This document shows positions 55,802 through 64,000 of a stretch of DNA of 64,000 nt, piece by piece. Position numbers and translations under genes: made by a program. The notes beneath the pieces were generated by a model. That model was not told where the DNA came from. It did not search any database and worked only from the letters and a program-made list of their open reading frames with translations. Numbering within the stretch: position 1 is the stretch's first letter; each line of letters starts with the position of its first letter. The stretch comes from G965212025 sp965215765 (GTDB lineage: Bacteria; Pseudomonadota; Gammaproteobacteria; Poriferisulfidales; Oxydemutatoraceae): NCBI GenBank assembly GCA_965215765.1, contig OZ244118.1, positions 310,001-374,000 of the forward strand, written 5' to 3'.

Positions 55802-58800
55802 TCAGCGAACCATACCGCCCAAAAAGACTTTCAAGCGCAATTTCTTGACGTGATGCGAACCTGGTCTCGGCGTCGTCGGGATCTCGGGATCCCAGTTGAT
55901 AAATTGACTCACTCCTGGCAACTCAGCCACGCTGTCCCGGGGGAATGCCCGGACTTCGTACGCAACACCACCCTGCAGCCCCGTAAATTCCGTCCTGACA
56001 GCTCCCCCGGGCGTCGGCATCGCAACAGACTGTTCCTCTATCAGTTCCTCGTATGAAAGCAGTTGTACCCGATACCCCAAGCCGAGCAATATTCCGTCAA
56101 CCGGGGCACCGAAATCAGCATGATCCGCAGTGCGGCCATAGCCATCATTCCCCGAATACTGCAAATGTACCTGCACACGACCATTCGCCTTGTGCATCAG
56201 CTGCATGGCCAATGTCCCCTCAAGAACGTCGAGCAAGGTAAATGCTGCAGTGCTCATCGCGCCCGTTCCGGCGCGGTTGACTGCCCGGAGCGAATAGCGT
56301 ATCTGCTCTCCTCCTGTGTGCTTCTTGCGCAGCTGCACTAAGGCATGGCCTGACAACACATAAGAAGTGGTGGTTCCTGTGCCCGGGTGGCTTTTTCCGT
56401 CCACGGAAAGCTGGTAGCTGTCTATCGTCGCCCCGTTGCTGCTCGCCGCTCCCCAACTCAGGTGTACCCGATCTGCGGACTTCCACTTGGCTCGCAAGCC
56501 CGAAGGTCTGCCAGGCACCTCTATGGTGCTGAACGCGCTTCTGTTTTCGGATGCCTGGGCGGGCTCCCCGACGCCCACCCGGTTACGCGCATAGACCTGT
56601 AACGAATAGCTTCTCTTCGGCAGCAAGTCGGTGATCTCAATCTCGGTGCCAAAAGCACCTGCCGAGAAAAAGGTCTCGGTGCTGCGTCCTGCGGCACTCA
56701 CAACCACCACGTAGCCAAAACCGGAGCCCGCAGTGCTATCAGGGGAAGTCGCAAGCACGTCAACCGGCAGGGGAGCACAATCGTCACGTCCCATGGTCGT
56801 CAACACCAGGCGCGCAGTGGTTTGGCCGGGCACCAGCTCCGTTATCGTCGTCGCGCCCGGAAGACCGGGCAAATAGAAGTGACCGACCGCCGGATAGCCA
56901 GCGACATCTCCACGCACAGCGCGAAGACGGTACGGGTGGGGGCAAGCCTCTTGCTTGTTTTTCCGAAACCCGGCCAGAAAATCTCCGTCAAAGTCAAAAG
57001 TCGGAGCTGTGACCTCCCGTATTGTTCCTGCCAGTTCAAGTTCGTAGGAATCAACCCCTGAACTTCCCGCCGCCCACGTGAAGCGCAGATGATCCGGAGA
57101 TTCCCAGCGCACCGCCAAATCAACCGGTGCGGCAGGAATGTCGGCAAGCGCGCGCAGCAAGGGCAACGTGCGGGTATTGCCAAAATGCCAGGCTCCCGGT
57201 TCCCAGCCGGCATAAGTCGTGGCACCTGTACATCTCTGCCCCGCCGCAGTCGGGCAACGCAGCTGGGTCAGAGTGCGAGGTGAACTGGTGCCCGTCAAGC
57301 CATTGCCCACCAAAGCTGCCTGTGCAGACACGGGTGCATAACTGCGATCAATCATCGCATCCGGCGCAGAATAGCCTGCCAGACTCCCAATGCTGGTCGA
57401 TTCTCCAACAACGGTGCTTGCCGCATAGCTGTCCTGTATGCGGCGGATATTGCTTCCAACCAACCCCCCGGTGAAGGAATGACCCCGTACTGCACCGAGT
57501 GCATAGCTCGCATGGACAGAGCCGGCATTGAAGCCCACCAATCCGCCCACACGGTCATCTCCGCTGACCAACACGTCGGCATAGCTGTAGGCAATGGTGC
57601 TTCCGCTGTAGCCGACCAACCCCCCGGTGAAGGAATGACCCCGTACCTCACCGAGTGCATAGTTCGCATGGACAGAGCCGGTATTGAAGCCCACCAATCC
57701 GCCCACACGGTCATCTCCGCTGACCAACACGTCGGCATAGCTGTAGGCAATGGTGCTTTCGCTGTAGCCGACCAGACCGCCGACGTATCTGCCCCCGTCA
57801 ACCTCGGCATTGGCACCACTGTCGATCAGTAATCCTCCGTTGCCTCCCGCCAGCCCGCCAACGTTGGCTCCGGCTCTGCCGCCGGAAATCTGTGCGGATC
57901 TCACGACGCTGTTCATGACGGTTCCGTCGTTAAAGCCGACCAGGGCTCCGACGCTGTTTTTTCCTTTTACCCACGCATCAACGAGCACCACCCCCTTGAC
58001 GATCCCGTCTTCTGCGAGTCTGGAGAACACGCCAACTGTGTCCGTTTCCGGGCGGTTAATGTACAGAGCAGAGATTTCCCGTCCTGCCCCGTCGAAAGTG
58101 CCTGAAAAAGGCTCTATCGGATGAAAGCCGGCACCGCCTGACCACTCCCGGCTCGACCGGGCGTCAATATCTGCCACCTGCACATAGTGAGCGTGCAGAT
58201 CAGAGCGCACATCCTGCAGTTGGCACAGCGTAGCAATTTGCCATGGGTTGTCGTTGCTGCCGTCACCCGACACACTCTTCAGACCTTTGCCGGCGCATTC
58301 CGGAAAACGGGTCACCGTCCGGAACGTTGAAGGCGATCCGGTACCCACTGTGTTATGGGCGAAGGCTTCCAGCCGATATTCAGAGGCACTTTTAAGCTCC
58401 GCAAATTCCATCGTGACCGGGCTCAGAGGATTCCCCGGCGGAATGTTGCGTTCTTCAATCAGCTCCCCGGACGCATACAGGCGTATCCGGTAAGCCAGGT
58501 GTAAATCCATGGCTTGCGCTGACGCTGCGTAATCAGCGTCAACCGGCTTGCGACCGTAGCCGTCATTGGCAGGGGCTGTAAAGCTGAGTCTCAGCGTGGA
58601 GACCCCCGGCACCACGCGCACATCAGTCAGAGAATCAGGAACACCCAGCAGGCGCACGGAAACACGGGCAGCTTCGCCAACACCATAAAGGTTGTAGCCG
58701 CGAACCGTTAAAAGGAGCGTACTCCCGCCTTCATGACGGGCGCGCAGCTTCTGCAACCAGTCCGATCCTCCCACGTAGTACAAGAATGCGGTTTCCTCAG

Positions 58801-61800
58801 CAGCGATCGATGGAGCCTCAATCCGGTAAGCGATCAGTTCTCTGGTGTGAAGCGGAGGCTCCCAACGCAGCAACAAGGAAGACGGGGATTTCCACTGTGC
58901 CAGCAGGCGCAAGGGTTTGCCAGGGGTCTCAAAGCCCCGCAGAACCGGCAGCGTCCTGTAATCTCCGAAGGACCAGGTCTCGGTACTCCAGCCTGAGTAC
59001 GTTGACCTTCCCGCACACGCCAAGCCAGGGGCGGTGGGGCAACGCAGTTGCTGCAGTGTCCGCAGGGAGCCTGATCCTTGCCCGGTGTCATCTGCCACAA
59101 AAGGCACACTGCCACCATTGCCACCGTTGGCGCGAGATAACCCTGCCGCATAGCTGTCAACAATGCCTCCCGAACTGCTGCCGGCAAAGCTTCCAGGCTG
59201 TCCGGCCCCGGACACCGACCCTGCCGCATAGCTACGGCTGACGGTGCCCTGATTGTCCGCCACAAGACCCGCAACCAGACCTTCCCCGATCACAGAAGCT
59301 GTTGAGTAACTGTCAGTCACCGAACCCTGGTTGTCTGCGACCAGACCACCCGCCCGAACTGCTCCTGACACCGAGCCTCCGGCGTAGCTTGTGTCGATAC
59401 TCCCGACTGCCAGATTTCTCCCGACCAGGCCACCCGCGACCTGGCCTCCCGGCTCTGCCGTCAACTGAGCCGCGCTGCCGCTGATCGTGCCAGCGTTGAT
59501 GCCAACGAGTCCTCCCGCCACTTGCCTGCCAAAAAGTGAGCCCGTTGCGCCGCTGTTCACGATTCTTCCTCCCTCATTCCTGCCCACCAGGGCACCCACG
59601 TTGGTGCTTCCCCAAAGCTGCGCGTTCACCAGCACGACCTGCTGCAACAACCCGCCCCGAAGCTGCGCAAACATGCCGACATCTTCCATCGCATCAGAGC
59701 GCACCTTTAAATGGAAAATCTGAAAACCGGCACCATCAAGGGAACCGGAAAAATCAGCAATCGGCGCAAAGCCTTCTTTGTCTCGCCAGTTCCGGGATGG
59801 ACCTGCCTCAATATCGCCTGCCAGTCGGTAGTGGGCTGCAGGGGCAGAGCGAATGTCCTGCAATTGACACAGCGTGGCAATCTGCCAGGGATCGCCCTCG
59901 CTGCCCGAACCACCCGACCCGCCTGCCGATGCCAGGGCTTCCCCGTCGCACTGCCAGGGACGGGTAAATACCGACAGGGAAAATGGCGGCCCTTCTCCAG
60001 TCCTGTTATAGGGCGTCGCCTCCACTTTATAGCGGCTATCGCTTGCCAGACCCGAAAATTCTACAGCCGCGGATGTTTCGCCGTCTGTGTGCGCAAGCTC
60101 CCGTTCCTGCACCAACTCTCCCCCGACGTATAACCGTACCCGGTAGCCCAGACCTGCGGGAACCCCGACACCCGTGTATCCGTAAGCAGGATCTTCCGGT
60201 GATTGGCCATAGCCGTCGTCAGCCGGAGCCATAAGCAACACACGTAGTGAAAACGCCTGCGCCGATGCCCGAAGGTCAGTCAATTCGCCCGGGGTAGCCA
60301 GCAGATCAAAGGCAACCGTCGTCGCTTCGCTTACGCCATGACGGTTATATCCACGTACGCTGATTTGCAAGGTGCTGCCCCCGTATTCAGAACGGAGATT
60401 TTGCACCAGGCGCCTGCCGAACGTAAAAGACTCGGGCTCCGTTTCCAGGGAACGCCCTGCCACCTCCACCCAATAGCCGGCATTCAGGCTTCCTGTTTTC
60501 GCGGCTGTCCAGCTCAGTTCCAGTTCATCTTCCAGGTTCCATCTTGCCTGCAGGCGCGAAGGGGGAGCAGGTGGTACTGCTCGCAGGGCGCGATGGGTCG
60601 GGAGCGTCTGCCTGTCCCCGAAATACCAGACCTGGGTGCTCCAGCCGGAGTAACTGACCGCTCCCTGGCATGTGTCTCCCGGCAAAAGAGGACACTGCAA
60701 TTGCGCCAGTGTGCGGGAAAAATTGTTTTCTGTGGTGTCCTCTCCCCCGCTGCCGACGAGTTCCTGCGCGCTGCTGCCGGCACCCTGCTCCAGCACGTAA
60801 TTCGCAGCCATATCGGTGCCGTTGGAATGCCCCACCAGCATGCCCGCTTGGTTGTTCCCGCTGACCAAGCTTGTCGCATAACTGTTTTCAATCTTGCTGT
60901 AGCCCCCGCCGTAGCCCACGCTGTAGCCCGCCAGGCTGCCTACCTGCTCATTTCCGCTGACCGCTCCGGTCGCATAACTGTCCACAATCGATCCGTACCT
61001 GCTTTCTCCCGCCAGGCCACCTACCTGCTCATTTCCGCTGACCGATCCGGTCGCATGGCTTCTGAAGATTGACCCTAAGCTGAGGCCCACCAGACCTCCC
61101 ACAAGATTCCCCGCGCCGACAACCGTGCTGTCCGAGTGGCTGTCAACTATGGGATTGGAACTGTAGTAACCCGCCAGCCCGCCCACAATTACTTTTCCGT
61201 TGACCGCTCCCGCCGAATAAGAGCCGCTTATAGAGCCGTAGGCGTAGCTGGAACCCACCAGGCCGCCCACAGAATAACGCCCGCTCACCGTTGACTGCGC
61301 GTAGCTGTGATAGATCGGAGCTTCATTGATCCCCACCAGTCCACCAACTCTGTTTGCGCCGCTCACTCTTCCTCTCGCGTGGGAACTGCGTATCCTCGCA
61401 CCTGAGACATTGCTACCCACCAGTCCGCCTATTATGTTGCCGTACCCTTGGGGATCAACCGTTCCGGAAACGGTGGACTCCGAATGGCTGAGCTCGATCA
61501 ATCCATGGTTCTCACCTGCCACTCCACCCACACGATCCCGACCACCTATCAATCCCGTCACCGTGCTGCCCTTGATGCTTCCATTTGCCTCAACGCTTCC
61601 TGCCAGGGCTCCTGTTGCATCTCTGCCCTGTACCGTGACATTTACCAGTGCCAGCCTTTGCAGGGCACCACCGCTGAGCTTCCCGAACAGCCCGACATGG
61701 TCTGTTTGCCCAAGATTGATCAAAAGACTCAGAATGCTGTGACCTCTCCCGTCCAGAGAGCCGGAAAAAAATTCAATCGGTGCAAAGCCCTTTCCGTCTC

Positions 61801-64000
61801 GCCACTCGTGGCTTTGCTTCGCGTCTATATCGTTTGCCAGCCGATAATGCGCTGCCGTGTCGTAACGCATTTCATGCAACTGGCAAAGTGTACCGATCTG
61901 CCAGGGGTCATCCTCGCTGCCAGAGCCTGCTGCTGTTATCACCGCTGCCCGTGGACACGCCGCAACGTAGGTGAAAACCGGTGCTATCACCGTTGGACCT
62001 GCGCCCACTTTGTTTCTGGCAAATACCCTGACTTCGTACCTGGAACCACCTTCCAGGCCTGAAAATTCCACTACGGTCGAACTTGCCCATTCATGCTGTG
62101 TCATGCGCCGCTCTTCTTTCAACCGGCCTTTTGAAAACAGTTGCACGTGGTATGCGAGATCCAGAGCAACTCCACCTGCCGGCTCCCCGTACACGTTGCT
62201 GCCCGGTGCGCGTCCGTAGCCATCAGCAGCAGCCTCGGTAATGGTGACCTGTATTGTTGACAGCCCCGAAGCTGTCTGAGTCCCCACCTCCCCCGGAACT
62301 TTCATCAAATGGAAACTTCCCGACGCTGCATCTCCCGCAACGCCTCCTTTTACGCCGCGTATGGAATAGTGAATTTCACTGCCGCTGGCGTAACGCTTAC
62401 GCAATTCAGCCATCAATGAGCCGTCAAATGCGAAACGGGTTCCCTCGGTGTCTCGAATGATTCCGTCCACCTCCACCTCAAAGGAACTCACGGCGATTCC
62501 TTGATGCTCCCACTGCAGCGCCAATCTGCCCGTCGAGTCCCAGACTGCCTGAACTGCAAGCGGTGTAGCGGGAACACCCGTAACTGCCCGAAGCACGGGC
62601 AGCATGCGGGAGTGCCCGAAGTGCCAAATTTGCGTATCCCAATCCAGATACACACCAGCTGCCCGGCAAAGATTGACGGGATCCATCGAACACTTCATTT
62701 GCTCCACAGTGCGCAAAGCACTGCCCCGTACAGTGCCATCATTCCCGCCCACGAGGCTGTCCCCGTCGCCCAGCTTGCTGGCATAGCTGCGGTCTACCGT
62801 GCCACTGTTGACTCCGACCAGCCTGCCTCGCAAATCAGTTCCTCCTACAGCACCAGTGCTATAGGCACTTCTGACCGTACCGCTGTTTTTGCCGACCAGG
62901 CCGCCTGTCTGACTGTCTCCGGTCACTGTGCCTTGTGCGTAGCTGTTACTGATGCTGCCTTCGCTCGCACCCACCAAGCCCCCCATCCCGGAGTCTGTTC
63001 CGGTAACCTCGCTATCCGAGTGGCTGCCACTGATGGTGCCACCAAGGTGCCGACCCACCAGACCACCCACCTGACTGTTTCCGGTCACTGTGCCTCGTGC
63101 GTAGCTGTCACTGATGCTTCCTTTGTTTTCGCCAACCAGACCTCCTACTTGATTGGTTCCTGTTACTGCCCCCAGTGCACGACTGCCTTCAATTGTGCCA
63201 CCGTCGTTCTGACCTACCAGCCCGCCGGCAACATACGTGTCGCCAGAGTTCTCCCCAACCCTTACCGTCGCTGTGCTGTTGCGGATGACACCGCCCTGAT
63301 TCAGACCAACCAGCCCACCGATGATTCTGTACCCGTCAACCTTGCCATCAACCTCGCTGTCCTCAATCGTCCCCCGATCGTTCAGCCCGACCAGAGAACC
63401 GACATTCACCACCTCTTTCGTCACAAAATTCACCAGCTTCACGCGCTTTAGCAAGCCACCCTGTAGCTTGCCAAACAGCCCTGTATTCTCGAATTTTCCG
63501 CTCGCTACGCCGACCTTCAAATTGGAAATTCGGTAACCGTTGCCATCATAAGTGCCAGAAAAAACCTTGATCGGTGCAAAACCGTTTTTCCAGCCATACG
63601 TCATCGTCGATGCGTCTATATCTTTGATCTGGATGTAGTGTGACCGGGGCGATGCTTCCACACCGCGCAAATGGCACAGGTTTTCTACCTGGTAGGGGTC
63701 ACTTTCAGTTCCTGAGCCTGTCATGGCCTGCGAATCCGCAGGGCACACGACCTCAGTATCTATGTAGGGAAACTGGCTGTTATGAAAATAAGCGTCCCCG
63801 TAGTTCAGGGCATTGAAGACCTTTGGATTTTTGTAGATATTGCCCATCCCGGCAAAACCACCCCAGCACCCTAAGCCATTCGGACGTTCAGTAGGCCAGA
63901 ACGCACTATATGTCCCCAACACGGATGACGTGTCCTCATAAAATGCCGCCGATCCGGAGCCTCCATATTCAGCACGGTAGTCCGTAAAAAGAACATAAAA
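55802..64000 (-). CDS. Gene F: giant protease / GLUG / FN3 protein (5' end outside window)
   Basis: The frame is open from the right edge to a TGA at 55802, giving 2732 visible residues. The visible part starts inside the protease domain (FYVLFTDYRAEYGG), just before the Ser motif GGSGSAAF, which with SAFWPTERPNG matches gene C and no other copy. The ATG at 63922 is internal, not the real start. GLUG module 1 is the shortest (8 units). Modules 2, 3 and 4 start about 697, 1367 and 1915 residues from the window edge. In module 4, an 89-residue stretch present in the others is missing and a 52-residue block is tandemly duplicated. The tail is LRLKVFLGGMVR. The promoter and signal peptide should lie just beyond 64000. 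Confidence 0.9.
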   Translation of the reverse strand, partial: FYVLFTDYRAEYGGSGSAAFYEDTSSVLGTYSAFWPTERPNGLGCWGGFAGMGNIYKNPKVFNALNYGDAYFHNSQFPYIDTEVVCPADSQAMTGSGTESDPYQVENLCHLRGVEASPRSHYIQIKDIDASTMTYGWKNGFAPIKVFSGTYDGNGYRISNLKVGVASGKFENTGLFGKLQGGLLKRVKLVNFVTKEVVNVGSLVGLNDRGTIEDSEVDGKVDGYRIIGGLVGLNQGGVIRNSTATVRVGENSGDTYVAGGLVGQNDGGTIEGSRALGAVTGTNQVGGLVGENKGSISDSYARGTVTGNSQVGGLVGRHLGGTISGSHSDSEVTGTDSGMGGLVGASEGSISNSYAQGTVTGDSQTGGLVGKNSGTVRSAYSTGAVGGTDLRGRLVGVNSGTVDRSYASKLGDGDSLVGGNDGTVRGSALRTVEQMKCSMDPVNLCRAAGVYLDWDTQIWHFGHSRMLPVLRAVTGVPATPLAVQAVWDSTGRLALQWEHQGIAVSSFEVEVDGIIRDTEGTRFAFDGSLMAELRKRYASGSEIHYSIRGVKGGVAGDAASGSFHLMKVPGEVGTQTASGLSTIQVTITEAAADGYGRAPGSNVYGEPAGGVALDLAYHVQLFSKGRLKEERRMTQHEWASSTVVEFSGLEGGSRYEVRVFARNKVGAGPTVIAPVFTYVAACPRAAVITAAGSGSEDDPWQIGTLCQLHEMRYDTAAHYRLANDIDAKQSHEWRDGKGFAPIEFFSGSLDGRGHSILSLLINLGQTDHVGLFGKLSGGALQRLALVNVTVQGRDATGALAGSVEANGSIKGSTVTGLIGGRDRVGGVAGENHGLIELSHSESTVSGTVDPQGYGNIIGGLVGSNVSGARIRSSHARGRVSGANRVGGLVGINEAPIYHSYAQSTVSGRYSVGGLVGSSYAYGSISGSYSAGAVNGKVIVGGLAGYYSSNPIVDSHSDSTVVGAGNLVGGLVGLSLGSIFRSHATGSVSGNEQVGGLAGESRYGSIVDSYATGAVSGNEQVGSLAGYSVGYGGGYSKIENSYATSLVSGNNQAGMLVGHSNGTDMAANYVLEQGAGSSAQELVGSGGEDTTENNFSRTLAQLQCPLLPGDTCQGAVSYSGWSTQVWYFGDRQTLPTHRALRAVPPAPPSRLQARWNLEDELELSWTAAKTGSLNAGYWVEVAGRSLETEPESFTFGRRLVQNLRSEYGGSTLQISVRGYNRHGVSEATTVAFDLLATPGELTDLRASAQAFSLRVLLMAPADDGYGQSPEDPAYGYTGVGVPAGLGYRVRLYVGGELVQERELAHTDGETSAAVEFSGLASDSRYKVEATPYNRTGEGPPFSLSVFTRPWQCDGEALASAGGSGGSGSEGDPWQIATLCQLQDIRSAPAAHYRLAGDIEAGPSRNWRDKEGFAPIADFSGSLDGAGFQIFHLKVRSDAMEDVGMFAQLRGGLLQQVVLVNAQLWGSTNVGALVGRNEGGRIVNSGATGSLFGRQVAGGLVGINAGTISGSAAQLTAEPGGQVAGGLVGRNLAVGSIDTSYAGGSVSGAVRAGGLVADNQGSVTDSYSTASVIGEGLVAGLVADNQGTVSRSYAAGSVSGAGQPGSFAGSSSGGIVDSYAAGLSRANGGNGGSVPFVADDTGQGSGSLRTLQQLRCPTAPGLACAGRSTYSGWSTETWSFGDYRTLPVLRGFETPGKPLRLLAQWKSPSSLLLRWEPPLHTRELIAYRIEAPSIAAEETAFLYYVGGSDWLQKLRARHEGGSTLLLTVRGYNLYGVGEAARVSVRLLGVPDSLTDVRVVPGVSTLRLSFTAPANDGYGRKPVDADYAASAQAMDLHLAYRIRLYASGELIEERNIPPGNPLSPVTMEFAELKSASEYRLEAFAHNTVGTGSPSTFRTVTRFPECAGKGLKSVSGDGSNDNPWQIATLCQLQDVRSDLHAHYVQVADIDARSSREWSGGAGFHPIEPFSGTFDGAGREISALYINRPETDTVGVFSRLAEDGIVKGVVLVDAWVKGKNSVGALVGFNDGTVMNSVVRSAQISGGRAGANVGGLAGGNGGLLIDSGANAEVDGGRYVGGLVGYSESTIAYSYADVLVSGDDRVGGLVGFNTGSVHANYALGEVRGHSFTGGLVGYSGSTIAYSYADVLVSGDDRVGGLVGFNAGSVHASYALGAVRGHSFTGGLVGSNIRRIQDSYAASTVVGESTSIGSLAGYSAPDAMIDRSYAPVSAQAALVGNGLTGTSSPRTLTQLRCPTAAGQRCTGATTYAGWEPGAWHFGNTRTLPLLRALADIPAAPVDLAVRWESPDHLRFTWAAGSSGVDSYELELAGTIREVTAPTFDFDGDFLAGFRKNKQEACPHPYRLRAVRGDVAGYPAVGHFYLPGLPGATTITELVPGQTTARLVLTTMGRDDCAPLPVDVLATSPDSTAGSGFGYVVVVSAAGRSTETFFSAGAFGTEIEITDLLPKRSYSLQVYARNRVGVGEPAQASENRSAFSTIEVPGRPSGLRAKWKSADRVHLSWGAASSNGATIDSYQLSVDGKSHPGTGTTTSYVLSGHALVQLRKKHTGGEQIRYSLRAVNRAGTGAMSTAAFTLLDVLEGTLAMQLMHKANGRVQVHLQYSGNDGYGRTADHADFGAPVDGILLGLGYRVQLLSYEELIEEQSVAMPTPGGAVRTEFTGLQGGVAYEVRAFPRDSVAELPGVSQFINWDPEIPTTPRPGSHHVKKLRLKVFLGGMVR
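57461..57772 (-). repeat. 156-bp in-frame tandem duplication in gene F module 4
   Basis: The stretch beginning caaccccccggtgaagg occurs at 57461 and again at 57617, a period of 156 bp or 52 codons. It encodes two GLUG units (GGLVGYS.STIAYSYADVLV and GGLVGFN.GSVHA.YALG) twice with few differences. The other paralogues have this pair once. Confidence 0.9.
62810..63410 (-). repeat. GLUG repeat array of gene F module 1 (8 units)
   Basis: Eight GGLVG-type motifs, the smallest array. The outer units match those of gene C closely. Confidence 0.85.

Noticed and set aside
55288..55848. Plus-strand ORF of 186 codons across the spacer repeats (also 43419-43928 and 21787-22230)
   Set aside because: The repeats encode a recognisable protein family on the minus strand. 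The plus frame stays open because many units are multiples of three, and it matches nothing I recognise.

Overview
This window is a single head-to-tail array of six paralogous giant genes, all on the minus strand. I call them A to F in order of coordinate, so transcription runs F, E, D, C, B, A. A runs off the left edge and F off the right edge. B, C, D and E are complete at 3456, 3244, 3351 and 3335 residues. There are no housekeeping genes, RNA genes, CRISPR arrays or transposases. The organism cannot be named from the sequence. Sec signal peptides, cysteine-rich secreted domains and E. coli-like sigma-70 promoters suggest a Gram-negative, probably proteobacterial, genome with moderately high G+C. 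That is an inference.

Each complete protein has the same plan: a signal peptide (about residues 1-36), a propeptide-like region (about 37-235), and a chymotrypsin-fold serine protease domain resembling secreted lysyl endopeptidases (about 236-490). Four long beta-helix modules built from GLUG-type repeats (GGLVG motifs) follow, separated by pairs of fibronectin-III-like domains. A run of about four FN3-like domains then leads to a short basic tail ending LRLRVFLGGMVR or a close variant. His302 and Asp350 are present in the five genes whose N-terminus is visible, and the nucleophile Ser is present in all six. The first GLUG module varies most: 19, 18, 10, 14, 14 and 8 GLUG units in A to F.

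Each intergenic region (685-1882 bp) is built from the same parts. Next to the start is a conserved upstream block with a sigma-70-like promoter (17-bp spacer), about 130-185 nt before the first start codon. Upstream of that lie the remains of a GxxExxxR-family (PDDEXK_3-like) gene. Its C-terminal part is single-copy, while its N-terminal part is amplified into one to seven tandem units of about 157-192 bp. In front of A and B there are also two extra 305-bp tandem copies of the segment carrying the end of the 5' leader, the start codon and the signal peptide. Each short ORF in these copies ends in a TGA that overlaps the next ATG.

The likely story is repeated unequal crossing-over of a unit of about 11-12 kb, with continuing recombination inside the GLUG arrays. 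A promoter fragment stranded inside the D/E relic looks like the scar of a deleted paralogue. The proteins are probably secreted or surface-exposed protease-adhesins diversified by recombination. Function, substrate and export route are not established by the sequence.
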